A stretch of DNA of 64,000 bases from Nilaparvata lugens (lineage: Eukaryota; Arthropoda; Insecta; Hemiptera; Delphacidae), in contig NC_052505.1 of assembly GCF_014356525.2 (NCBI RefSeq), positions 26,970,549 to 27,034,548 on the forward strand, read 5' to 3'. The position numbers and the translations under genes were made by a program. Below are positions 19,701 to 34,184 of this stretch, piece by piece. Numbering within the stretch: the stretch's first letter is position 1; every line of letters begins with the position of its first letter. A model generated the notes under the pieces. It was not told the DNA's origin. It saw nothing but the letters and a program-made list of their open reading frames with translations, and made no database searches.

Positions 19701-22700
19701 AAGTTAATGTTGTCCAAAGTTTGTGGTTATGATATCACACACTGCTTTGTCACTTGATTTTTGATCCAGGAATAATGATTTGAAGATTTTGAATTTTGAA
19801 GGTTGACATAATACTTGAAAAAAATGAATCACATATTCAAGATTAAGGAATTTGTAACTATGTTCAGGTAAATTATACTTCGACTGTATATTTTAAATGT
19901 TTAGAAATACACTTCAATCTGTCAGCATTGGTTGAATGGGGAGCATTTTCTTGATTTGATAAGGATGATGCCGATTTTAAAACTCATAAATGGTATTCAG
20001 AGGAGTTCGGCTTTAAAGTGGCCACCCTTACAAGGTGAGTACAGGTACAGGAGCATGGAGCTCAACTTATCGATAGCTCATCAGCTCGACCACTAAACTG
20101 AATCGCTTCCCGAAGTGTTTAAGGAATTACCTATTTATAAGGAACGCTGACAGCAAGAAGTAAATCTCACTGTATGCGTTATCAACATCTGTCATACAAT
20201 GATGACAGATAAGACAATATTCCACAACAAATCAGATAACAAATTAGACTAAATCAGATTATTTCATTCATGTAGTTGTAGATCAAAGAATAGTTGTCTG
20301 GTTCTAGACTATAATAATTGAAAATAATGCCTGTTTTAATTTTACAAGTCGCAAACTCGAGATAGAATTGCCAATTGATACATAGTTATTGGTACATTCA
20401 AATTAAATGATCAGGAGAGAATAGACTCAGCCAAAAACTGTTCCTGTATTGAATTTTGATAAAAACCATCACGGAATGTATTATAGATACATTGAATTCA
20501 GTCCTTTTTATACCTGTCCAGTGTCTGGGCATCTTACACAGTTGAAGCTATTTTACAGAACTTATGATGTTTTTAAGGAAAAACTTGATATAAAATTGTC
20601 ATACCTGAATGGATCCATTATTTTGAATCATCTGGTTTTTCATGTCTTCATTCCACAGTCCCTTTTCAACCAAATCTCTCAAAAGGTGATGATTCACAAC
20701 CTGTAACAAGTTGAAAATTGTTATGGAGATCAATCGTAAATCTAATGTGAATAACAATATTCTATTCATTATTCATACATTATATTAAGACAATGACATT
20801 AATATCAAAACATCTTTGCAAAACTAATGGAAGCGAATGGGGTTAAAACAAGGGTTATTGTTTCTATATTTTATTCTTTTTCTTTCAAAACAATTTTCAA
20901 ATAGTTACAATAATTCAACAGGAATAAACTTCCCAATTAGCCACTCATTTTTTTACTAAGTATAGGGAGCTCACATAAAAGCTTAAGGTTTGTGCATGGA
21001 TAATGGAAGTGATAAGTGGAAGTGGACTTCCAGCTTTGGGGGGTTAAAAACCACCGGAAACAATTTAAAACTCATAAATTGGATTCAGCGGAATTACTAG
21101 TCCCTTTTTCCTTTCAGACACGACTAAAAAGAAAGCTTTAACGTTTGTCTACTTGAAAAAATAATAATTAATTTTGGCACAAAGGAGTTATTGGCCGGAA
21201 CTAATCATGTCTAACAGAAAATAAAACTAGTGATTCTATGTAATTAACCTTTAATTAGTAGCCCTATTGAATTGGATGAAAAATATATTCAGTATTGTAA
21301 TTTTTATAATTTCTATAATATAACTAAATAAATTATCTACGATGTGTTTACCTGGAATTCGCCAGACAGCACTCGTCTCGAGTAGATGTTGGAGGTGTAG
21401 GGCTCGACTGACTCGTTGTTGCCGAGGATCTGAGCGGTGGAGGCGGTCGGCATGGGAGCCAATAGCAGTGAGTTGCGGACGCCATGTTGCGCTATCTTCG
21501 CCTTCAGCGCCGCCCAGTCCCACAGCGAGGTCGGCGTCACTCCCCACATGTCGTATTGCAGGATCTGAAACAGTTCAATCATTCGTCACATTTTCCTTCT
21601 ACTTTGAACTTAATGGCTGATAATATTGAAAATTCACGGCACCCTGCTAATAAATATGTAACTTATAACACTAGGGCCCGGTTCCTAATAGACCATTAAA
21701 TCTATAAATCTTTAGGTTTAATGGTCCATTACATTTAAAAAGTTTCCTAGAAACCGGGTCTGAAAACGTCATGGTTGATAATATTGAAGATTCACGGGAC
21801 TCTGCTAACAAATATGTAAACTATAACACTAGAACACCCGGGGCCTAATGGACCATTAAATCTATAGGTTTAATGGGCAATTAAATTCAACAAGTGTTCT
21901 AGAAACCGGGCCTTCATAATATTGAATCTAATGCCCGGATCACATTAGGTCATCAGGCAAATTTTAGAGCTGACCTATTTCTTTACTTACTGGAATACGT
22001 TTGAGTTCTATTGAACTAATTTCATCTGTTGGAAACTCAATAGTCAGCAAAACTCGAATCAGTATGTGAACAAACTGTTCTTACAGTTCGAATAACGATT
22101 GCATGTCGATAGAACGGGAAAATACCACCAGTAATATTATTGTCATTCAAGTTTCAACTTCTGAGTTCTTTTGAGGTAAATTTGAGTGCAATATCAGTGA
22201 GTGCAATGCTAAATAGTAATTAATTCAAAGGTCAATAAAATTAAAATGATTGTCTAAACTGGAAAGAACAAAAATAACAGTTCACACTGAAAAATTGTTA
22301 GACTAACATTCTTGTTGAGATACTCAAGGAACAAACTTTTTTGAAATATTTAACAATAATAAAATTTACTCAAACTGTTTCAACAACAAACACGTCAATA
22401 ACAATTGAGCTGCATCCACAATGAGAAAACATATCACAGAATTTTTTGTTGATTAACAAAAAACTTTATCAAAGTTTCGTCAAACAGTTTTAGTGGTCAA
22501 ACAGTACCAATACTCACCCAAACGTTTACAAAAAACATGTCTCTTAGTGCGAACGAAGCTTTGAAAGTGTAATGAAGTTTCTACTGAATATTTTCTATTG
22601 TTTTACACTATATAATCCATTGTTCATTTGATAATTTGATAATTTGAGCAATTTTGGGAAGTCATTCCTTGTGCTCTCGTTTTTTTCAATAATAAATGAA

Positions 22701-25700
22701 TATTGTTTGGCACTGACCCCCTTGCTGACGGGACAGCCGGCATAGGTCTCGTAGGGCCCATCTCGGGCGGCCAACTCACAGCTGGCCTCCAAGGCGCCAT
22801 AGTAGATGGTCTCGAACAGCTGTTGGTTGAGCAGTTGCGACGCTTCGCTCTCGAACGGCTGCCGCATCAGGATGAACAGGTCGGCCAAACCCTGGATGCC
22901 GATGCCGATCGGCCGGTGACGCATGTTCGACTTGCGCGCCTACACAAACACAATTTGTAAATCCATTTTATTATTTGTCACACAACAGTAAGCGTTGACA
23001 ATAGTCATAAAAAACATAAAAATTATAATATTCATTATAAAAACTTGGACTTAATAACTTTTAAAATAGACTTAAATAACTTAAAATAAGTCAAATAGAA
23101 TAGCTTGGAACATTTCTCAAGAGGAAATTATGAATCAATAGAGTGGGATGAAGCATCCCACTGTCTCCGTTATGGGAGTACCTACCTAAATACTGCAAGA
23201 TTTCAATTTGTCTAGTGTATGAACATAACCTTGAAGGTTCTGTTCAATTAGGTGTTGAAGGTGAAAGGAAAGTTAAGGTTCTTGATTTTACATGGCAATC
23301 TGTTAATATTATTTGAATTGTGTTGATAATTTTAGATAATATACACAAATAACGAAAATTTGAAATACTCGTACAATTATTGAGATATCGCACTTACGAA
23401 TGCCACCCTCCGTTATCATAATGGAGGCAGTGGATGAAGAAGGGAAAGAGAAGAAAAAGAAGAAGTAAAAGATGAAGAAAAAAAATACAGAAAAATAAAA
23501 TAAGGATTTGTTATTTATACAGATTACAACATATGTTATTTGGTTAACATAAGTTAGTTTAGTGAGTAGTGCCCTCTTCTCATAGACAGTCGTGGCAACA
23601 CAACTGTACGAATGAACTGGGAGATCAACTGTGCTTCTGGAGGAAAATCTGAGATATGAGTATAAAGTAATAAGAGCATGAGATGAATAATTGATTGAAA
23701 TCAATTTCTGGCTTTCTAATAAATTTAAAAAAGACTATAAAAGAATTATAATTATTTTCAAAGTAACTATTTTTTCAAAAAGATTATCATTGGCTGATGG
23801 TAATTGGTGAATGAGGGTTTTAGCCACATAAAAGCTAGGCTAGATATTTGGAGGCCACTATTAATTAATCTTCGTACTTTTCAGTATGTTAGGTTCAGTA
23901 ATTTTGGCTCTTGTATCTGTGATTTTTTTGCAGAAATGAATAACATTATAATGATTGGACAATAATATCCGAACTATTCAATAATCAGCCTGAATTCATG
24001 AACACAAACATACCTCTGGAACTGGGTAGAAATTCACGTCGATGATTTTGTTCAAGTTTTTGGTGACAACTTTGGAAACTTGTTTCAGCTTTTCGAAGTC
24101 GTAGCTTCTGTCCGGCTTGACGAACATATTCACTGCTATGGATGCCAGGTTACACACTGCCACCTGCAATTCACCATTGCAAAATACCATATTACAACCA
24201 AAATTATAGTTTCCAAGAGAAATGATAAATCCTTGATATCACTGAATTGATAACGCAATCAAATGATTCTGTAGGGAGAAATAAGGGTGTTTTAAAACCA
24301 TAAACACATTTTGTAGATGTTACTTTCATGTTTCTGATTTTGGTGCCTCCTAATAGAATCAAAAAGCCGGTACATAAATGGTTGTTAGTGTGATTCACTT
24401 CAAACTGGCAGCATTAGTTGAATGGGAAGCATTGATATTATGTATAATGAATGGCTTGCAGACAATTCAAAGTAAACTCTAGAATATATATAGTGAGGTC
24501 CACGTTATAATGGCAGTGGATAAAGATAGAAAAATAGCGATGCCGATTCTCTGAATTAATTAATAATATTTCAACACAGTCAAAAACATAATTAGCATCG
24601 TTGTGGACCTAGAAAAGGATAGTACCACGGGCTTTGTCGAATGATAGACAAGGATAGCAAAACCAAAGTTGATCAAATACTGTCATTATAACGTGGACCT
24701 CACTATAGGAATTCATTTATTTAAACCTTTCAAACGTTCTGAACGTTCGATATCACCAATAGGCTAGTTGTTCTTTTAACACACAATTTTCATTATTTGA
24801 GGCTGGTTCTGCGGTCTGGTAACAGACAGCGAAATTAATTAAAATGAATCAACTATGTAAAAACACAGTATTGTATTAATCTGTGCAAAAACCTTAGATT
24901 GCAGAATTGCTCTAACGGAGTACAGTGCTGTCAGATTTCACAGAATCCAGAAAGCCTGTATGCTAATTGTATGGGAGAAAGAGCAAACAATTTTGTTGTT
25001 TCTTTATGTTTTTTTTTTCACTTTTGATTTAGATTTCCTGTTAACTGTGTTTTAACCAATACCTTGATACATCCAACTTTTCCATCAGCTCATAGGCTGA
25101 AAATCTTTGATTAGCTTAATGTTTTACATCATGATGTAAGACTCAGTTGAAAAAATAGCATCCACATAAATAATAGGATAAACTCAATTTTCATTCAGCG
25201 AGCCAAGATATTGACAAAATCTTGGACCCAACGTTTTTCTGAGCCTTATAAATGGAAGTCTGAGTTTTCAAGTGAAGATATACATATTAAATAGGAGTTT
25301 TACTTTTCACTTCACTTTGTTTCAACTCTACTATTTCAGATGGGAAGATTAATAAAAGTAACGAATATTAACTAATAACTAATCAACTAATATTACCTCA
25401 TCTTTTGCCGTGTACTCGACGATCTCCGTGCACAAATTGCTACACTTGATTGTTCCCAGGTTCTGCTGGTTGGACTTGCGGTTAGCGGCGTCCTTGTAGA
25501 GCATGTAGGGTGTGCCCGTCTCAATCTGCGAGTCAATGATCGCGAAGAACAAGCTCTGCGCTTTCACCTGCTTCACGTACCTGCCTTCGCTCTCGTACCT
25601 GTAAACAGTCCCCGAAACATTACTGTATTGCTTGGAGCTTAAATTGTTATGCTGGGTTACAACCACTAAGTGAAATCTGGGATCAACAGCAGGCTGAGTT

Positions 25701-28700
25701 TCCAGGGTTTTCTTTTGCTTTGTAGTAAAATTGTGTGAAATTGATTAAGCCGGTCAAGACTGCAACTGAGAATTAGCAATGTTTAAGGAAGTTATGATCT
25801 TTAGCCCTTATTTTTCCTCGCAACTGACCCTATATGAAACCACCGCTTTTATCGGGATCCTTATCTCAAATGTGGAGGGACAGTTTCTTAAATTAATACC
25901 CACTTATTTATTAACTTACTTATTTATTCCATGATAACCATAGAGTAAGACCTTTCAAGTATTTTCCTATAAAATTGCTAAAGGAAAACATAACAATTGA
26001 AATGAGCAATATCAGCTCATTCAATTGGCCTATATACACCAAGTTGGAATCTTGCTGCGAGATCAATTTTCATCAAGAATCACTACTATGATGACTGTGA
26101 TAAGCTGATTCACGGTAGCCAACCAATACCGGGTTTTTAAATTATCTATCGTTAATACTTTTTATTTTAATAAATTCATTATTTAATTTTTCTGTTCCAA
26201 TACCCATCATCTTCAGTAGGCTACATAGAAACTTGTAGGATCTTCTAGGTTAGGATATCTGGTCAAGATTATAAAGTAAGAGGCAGTGATATTCTCTTAT
26301 ACTTAGTTTGTTTATTGGAATGTGCAAAGATTAGTCTTAAATAGCAGTGCTAGGAGTTGCAATCCGTTTTTTTCTCGTAATTTTATCTATGTTACGGAAG
26401 ACACTGATGTAATACTGCTAAATAAAATACTAAGGTAATCCTTGTGTTATTTTCCTTCCAAATATAGTTGATGACACAGTCCAGAAAGTAGGAAGATTTA
26501 AAATAAGTTTGTATTGTATATCATTGTTTCTAACTCATCTTTGGTAAATAAAAATACACATCAACAGAGCAGACTACAACTTACTTAGTGTAGTTTCTCG
26601 AACTACTCGCCACAAACATCGCCAGACCGGGACCAATAGCCACTTGACCGATTTGCGGGTTACCTGCTAGTAAACTTCAAAACACACATTAATCAGAGCA
26701 GACTACAACTCACTTGGTGTAGAGTTTCTCGAATTCTTCACCCCAAACATCGGAGAGACCGGGACAGTCGTGCGGACACATGAGGCTCCACATTTGGTCG
26801 GCCTCGACTCGTCGCATGAACAGGTCGGGCACCCACAGTGCGTAGAACAAATCGCGAGCTCGCACCTCCTCTTTGCCAGTGTTCTTCTTCAGGTCCAGGA
26901 ACTCGTAAACGTCCGCGTGCCACGGCTCCAGGTAGATCGCGAACGCGCCTGGACGCTACAAAACAAACCAATCGAATCAAAACATAATAAAAGATATGAC
27001 GTAAAGTACCCTCCTATTTTTAACACAACACATCAAGTTTCAACTCTTCAAGAGCCATTTTCAAATGTTAATAAATTTACGGTACTTATATCTTTTAACA
27101 TTATAAATTTGTTTTAAATACTTGCTTTTCTTTTTCCCTCAGACGGCACTACGCCAAGGGGTAAAAATGCCTAAAATGACTTGGAATAATTGATTAAAGG
27201 CCATTTATTATTATTACTTGCTTTTCTTTTGACAATAAAAGATATCAAGTAACCTTTTTTTATCACTCTCAGCTAACTTGTCTGATACCTTTGCCGCTTT
27301 ACTATGTTTAGACCCTAAATGATGGGTGTATGAATTTTGTCAATTTAGAGGGGGAAGGCATAAAATTCTAAGACCCGAAAATTTCCTCCCAAGACAAATC
27401 TAAGAAATGAAAATTTCCCGGGGTAAGGGGAGAAATACGACAAATATTTATATGTACGGTAACTATGCCTAACACTCTTCAAGACTTCATATTATACAAA
27501 CGAACATTTTCAAATGTTTAAATTCGATATACTGTAGGTACTATATTATTATAGTGATAGATAAAAATAATCAAATGATTTCCAAAGATAATCATGATTT
27601 CATTAAAACCTCGTTTAGGCATACTGATCGTATACTGAAATCGTCTAAAAAGCACCATTCTGATTTTTTGTTTAGGTTATTTATTTATTCAAGGTTATAT
27701 GAGTGAGTACAACAAGCAAAGCCCAAGTCGCACTCATGACGATATTGATCAATTATATAAAGTGGGTTACAATATAATAGTATTGAAAGTATTTAAAATA
27801 GAACAAGAAACATAGGAAATCAAAGTATGTATCACATTCAAAGATCAAAAAGTAAATTACAGTAAATACGAGTTGCCTCTTAGTAAAGTGAATGACTTTA
27901 TGTAATAATATGACTAAGTCATACAATAACATTCCAGAGATCTCACGGAGTCTAGACTCCAGTGTTTTGAAACCAAAACTGTTCTTAAAATTCCGATTGG
28001 AAATCTAAGAGAACATTACACATAAAATCTCCTGGCATACAAAATTCTCAGAAACGTGTTCTACATCTTCTCACTCATGGGTAAGACTCCTATGATGTTG
28101 TCACATTTGTTTCTGAAATAATATTACAATTCAATGATGATGTATTGGTTTTAGGTGGTACCTTCTTGGCTCTTTGGTCGACATACATTGAAAGATGATT
28201 AGGTACCTTGTTGCCTCCCTGGTCGACATAGCGCGACGTGTTGTTGAAGACACGCAGCATGGGCACGAGGCCGTTGGACGTGCCGTTAGTGCCGGCGATG
28301 TACGAGCCACTGGCCCTGATGCAGTGCACGTGCAGGCCTATGCCTCCCGCCGACTTAGAGATCAGCGCGCACTGCTTCAGTGTGTCGTAGATGCCTTCGA
28401 TGCTGTCCTCCTGCATCGCTAGCAGGAAACAGCTGATCGCCAACACCAAATTATAAGTAAAATAAAACAGAACAAACGAAACGAAAAATAATATAAACAC
28501 AACTAATAAATAAAAAGGAATTGAAAAAATATGGATGAAAATGTGGATGGAATGAATGCGAATATGGATATGATAACAATGAATAGAATAAATTGAGGAT
28601 AAGAAGTGGCAGGATAGTGGTTCCTTTCCTATTCGTATTTTTTCTTGTTTTTAAGGTCGAAAGACACGAGACGTTTTTTCAGACGAATCGACACGGCATG

Positions 28701-31700
28701 ACAGGACAGGAAGATCTCCGATTGGCGGATTGGGTTGGCGTATCGACAATCAACCAATCAGAGAACTTCCTGTCCTGCCATGCCGTGTCGATTCGTTTGG
28801 AAAACCGCCTAGTGTGTTACAGCTCTAAGAACAAGGAAAAGACGAATATGAATAAGAGGTAGGAGGAGAAGTAAGGTGAAGAAGGAAAAAGGAAGTGAAA
28901 GAGGAGGAGGAAGAAAAAAGGAAGTGGAAGAAAGAGAAAAAAAAATGTGGAAGACGACAAGGAGGCCGAGAAGGAAAGAGGAAAAGGAAGAAAAACAATA
29001 CGATAACAAAACGTAACAAAATGTAGAAAGTATGAGACAAAAAACGAAAAAGTTGATAATGGTAAAATTAAAGGAGTAGGAATAGGTGATACAAAAGGAG
29101 GACAAATCAAAAGAAAGAAAATTATAACAGATAGAAAATAGAGAGGAAGAAGATGATTCTTCTTCTCTAAGTGCCTATCCGTTCCGGATGTTGGCTATCA
29201 GCATGGCTATCTTGATTTTGTTGGTTGCGATTCGGAAGAGTTCTACTGATGTTTTACTGAACCACTTCTCCAGATTTTCCAACCAAGATATTTTTCTTCG
29301 ACCCGGTTTTCTCTTGCTGTTTATCTTGCCTTGAAGAATCTCTTGGAGTAGCCCGTAACTTTCTTGTTCCTCATTATATGTCCGAGGTATTGGAGTTTCC
29401 GGTATTTTATGGTGTTTATCAACTCTGCTCCCTTTCTCATGCGCTGCAGTACTTCTGTGTTTGTGACTTTTTGTGTCCAAGATATCCTTAAAATTCTTCT
29501 GTAAAGCCATAGTTCGAATGCTTCAAGTCTCCTGGTGATTTCTTTGTTCAGAGTCCAGGTTTCCACATCATACAGCAAAATAGAGAAAATGTAGCAACGC
29601 ATAAGTCGGAGCTTCATTTCTAAAGACAGATTGTGGGATTTGAAGAGTGAGCTCATTTTAACAAACACTGAACGGACTTTTTCAATGCGACGCCGGATTT
29701 CTTGAGAATTATCCCACTTCTCATTAATAATTGTTTTCAGATAATTGTACTGCTTCACTCTTTCTACCCTAACTTGATCGATGTAAAGGCTGGCTCCAGC
29801 AATTTTCTCTTTACTCACTATCAGAAGTTTTGTTTTCTTTGTGTTTATTTCTAAACCATACTGTAAGCTTAATAAGATGATTACGGAGGAAAAATCAACG
29901 CAAAAATGAAAAAGGTGGAGAAGAGAAAAAGACGGCGAAGAAAAATAAATAGAAAGGGGAGAAAACTTCCATATTTGCGTATGATGTCTTCAATAGAAAC
30001 AACGAAGGATTGTAATTCTTAACACTAAATAAAGTATGTTGAAGTAGCGGTTGATAGTACTGTTCGTGGGAAGCTGAGACCTAGGTGCAACTAGGATAAT
30101 CTTTTTTCTTTCCCTACTGGATTCCCACATAATCTAAGTATCATTGTATGTGTCCGGTAGTGATGATATTTTTTCCCAATTAATAATGGTAATATTCCAA
30201 ATCAGCCCAGTCAAGCGATTATGATTAAGAAACCAATTGGAATAATATTTTCAACAGTGAACACTTACACAGTTACTGATATGTAGAAAACCTGCGTTAT
30301 CCCAAGGATAATTGATTGTTTAATGAAAGTTTATAGAGGATTAGCCTATAATAGAAAGGTGAATTTCAGATTATAGGTGATTTTGGTTGAAGTAGTTGGT
30401 AGTACCTGGACAGCTGAGGTCGTGGCGTGGCAGCACTGAACAGAGTGGGCGACGCATGCGTGAAGTACCTCTCGGAGAGCAGGTTGTAAGTCTCGATGGC
30501 TGCGTCGATGTCCTCGCCGTGAATGCCAACCGCCACACGCATCAACATCTGCTGCGGTCGCTCCACCACTTTGCCATCGATCTTCAGCAGGTACGACCGT
30601 TCCAGGGTCTACAATTCAAGAATACATGCAATTTGAAGTTGAAGTGCATTAAAGTTATCAAGTTTGGAGAAAATAAACATTTTAGAACGATCGGAATATC
30701 GGTGATCTGATAATTGATAGAGATGAGTCACATCACAATAGAATTTTTTAGCGTATGGCTTCCAAAACATCAATCAGTATTCATTTCCATATTCAATTCT
30801 TCAGGATCATAATATGGGAATGATCCCTTGTCTCAAGATATAAAAATAAACATAAAAAACAAAAATAAATGTTAACTAAAAAAGAATTTATTCAAATACA
30901 TCCAGTCCATTCAGATAGGCTATTGAATCTGGAGTTGCCATCAAGAAATCTTCTTCTGTTTCTCCTCTAAAGGCCGTGATTGGACACTCTTTCACTATGT
31001 GGTCAATCGTTTGCCTTTCCCCACACTCACAGGAGGGTGATGGTATTTTGCCCCATTTATACAAGTCAGCACATCGACCATGTTTGGTTCTAATTCTGTT
31101 TAGAGTCGACCATGCTTTCCGTGGTAAGCCAAAACCTGTTAGTTCGCCTCCTCGCGGTGCACCCTAGATAACGCTAAATGAGCTAACAACAATCGGCAGT
31201 CAGACAAATCTAAACTATTAAAGACTCTTAATCAGTATTCGAAACCACAATAGAATAATTCAAACATAAGCCTAAAATATAGAATAAGTAAAATGGAATG
31301 GACATATTGAAGTTTAATATGTTTTTAAAGGTAATAAAATAGTTTAAAATTCTCTTAACTCATACTAGTGCATTGAAGTTATCAAGTTTCGAAAAAATAA
31401 ACATGTTAGAACAATCGGAATATATAGGAAGTGATTATAGATAGAAATAAGTTACATTATAAAAGAATAACTCATACTAACCTTGATTATGGAATGAGTC
31501 AATTGGAATAGAAATACTGTAGTTTAATAATTTGTGAAGTAATAAAACAGAGGTAAAATTCTCTTAATTCATACGAGCCTAAATATTATAGAATAAGTTA
31601 AATGGAATGGACATATTGTAGTTTAATATGTTTTGTAAGGTAATAGAATAGTTTAAAATTCTTTCAACTCAAACTAGCATAAATTATAGAATAAGTCAAA

Positions 31701-34137
31701 TGAAATAGGATTAAAAATACTGTAGTATGTTTTGATGAATAATAAAGTCGTTTCAAATTATCTAAGTAACAAGGTTTGAGTGTAAGAGGCCGGCTATGTT
31801 CTAACTTCATCCTCCTAGGCATACAATAAAGGCATTCAATACAATTAATTACCAATGAAGGGAAAGAAATTAGCTCAAGTAACTTTTCAACAATTATCAT
31901 GCATTTTTAGATGCTTTGCAAGATTTGTGGTGTTCTGGACACAGTGCAATAGATGATATTTTTGAAATATCCAATATTTCCATGATTATTATTTCCGATA
32001 TTTGTAATTTTAAAATTAGGATGAATAATTATATAAAGAAAACTTTACTCCAATAATATCTGATGAACGAAAAAGAGTTGTTTAAACCACGAATAACAGA
32101 AGTTTATTGGCTAACCAATTCTCCATTATACTAGAAAAAACACACACCTTGAATCCAAAGTAGTTATAGTGCAAATCTCTGTCGTAGATGATTGCAGAAT
32201 TTAGACGATCGGCGTTCTTCATAATAATGTCATAATGGTAGTCGGAGATCATTGGCATTTTTTTGCCAGTTAGCGGGTTATTCATGGTATACAGATCATG
32301 GACAACCTCTGAAAAAAGAAACATTTTATACTTTGATAGAGAATTCTTCAAATATCAAGCTGAATTTATTTGTTTTATTTTATAACCCTACATTTACAAA
32401 ACAATTATTATCGATAACAGTAGAATCCAGATTTTTTGTTTTATGATAGTTTAGAATAATAACAAAGAATTACTAGTAGGCCTACTCTTCATTTTATTTC
32501 AGAGACGAATATTTCAGGCTACACTTCTTGCCATTATCAACAGACAAAATGAAAATTTTCAAGTAGCCCTATCAAAACACTTGAAAATAAGATTAGCAGT
32601 ATTTGAAAAAAACAGAAGACAATAATTAGGTAAGCACATACACTGGCCAATCACTATTTCATCATCGTATACTCGCTGGTCTATAATACTTGTCCAATGA
32701 TAAAATAATGCTTTTCTCTTAATTGTATTGTAGGTCTGAATAAGCTTTGATCCTTTTTTCAAATGTATTCTTACCACTAAACAATTTCTTAGTTTCTTTG
32801 TGTAAGTTGGAGACTGCAATGCGAGCGGCCAGGATTGCATAATCGGGATGACGTGTGGTTAGGGTGGCAGCAGTTTCGGCCGCCAAATTATCCAGTTCAA
32901 CAGTTGTCACACCTGGGTACAAGCCGCTTATCACTTTCAGCGTTATTTCAGCCTGTTAACATAAACAATTACCAATAATTTTTTGATAAACAATACAATT
33001 GTTCAAGTACAATAATGATAGTTTTACTCTCACCGATATCATGCCGACACGATATCACCCCGATTCTAGTACGGTGCCATGTGGCGAATGGTAAACATAT
33101 TGATCTTTTTTACGTTTCTTGAATCTTGATGAAACTATCTATGTAGCTTTCTCATGTTATGTAAAACTCGATAACAAGAAGTAAGATCAAGATGGGAGGT
33201 CAGTTATAGATGTCAAAAAACATTGTATTGCCTCTTGATCCAGGGAGTAGAGTGCCAGACTCACAAGCTTTTCACGAAGTGCATTCTCAAAGATTTTCTC
33301 TTCCTGCTCACGGAAATACACCGGCATCCTGTTGTAAATGTCAAGTAAGTTGTGATCTTAAGCACGGACAGGGAAGCTATTTTGCTTTCGAGTCAGTCTG
33401 GCAAATTGATATCATTCTTCCTCCTTGTGATGTGGCTGTGTACATGTCCTCTTTGCTGAAAGGTACGTTGGCCTCTTCTCAACAGTAACAGCGAACTAAA
33501 CAGTTACTGACTATGGACGGTCATAATCTTCAGTCTTCTAAAGTTAGGCACACAGTGTTCCAGCCGATGAGACGAGGCCATGATCCGGGCAGCCATCTTC
33601 AGTAGGAGCAGGATCTTTCTGCAGCCGCCTGCATGACCATAAAGCACAATGCCATAATTGATATGGCTGTGGAAGAGGCAATGTTATGCTGTAACCAGGT
33701 GCTCCAAAGAAACATGACCTCACAGCTTTTTCATCAAATATGTGACTCTTGATTCTCTATTGCAGATTATGTCAACATGCTGCTCCCAAGTCAATGTGGC
33801 ATCCATCTTGAATCCAAGCATCAAACTGCAATCTCCGAAGATTGATGGATTCCACCTTAGAGTGAAAAGTGGATTTTGAGTCTTCCTATCGTTATTGGAA
33901 GTTTTTCACCCGGAACCAATCACTGGCAACCTCCAACAGTTGGGCAGACCTGTGTATTGCCACATCATCATCCAAGTCCACATCACCATCAATTAACACC
34001 ATCTGTCTACGATGAGCCGGATAATCCTTCAGCTACTTGAGGACCACCCCTTGAACTCCATATCTCTTCTGTTTCTTGAACAATATACAGTGAGAAACAC
34101 AGTCGAAGACCTTGGTCAGGTCACACAGGGTACCAAT

Positions 34138-34184
<47 letters not shown>

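Noticed and set aside
28809..29110. Phe/Ser/Leu-rich minus-strand proteins
   Set aside because: Encoded by a purine-rich tract; low-complexity artefact.
33210..33488. 92-codon plus frame
   Set aside because: Lies antisense to the decayed LINE in RnrL intron 2; no independent support.
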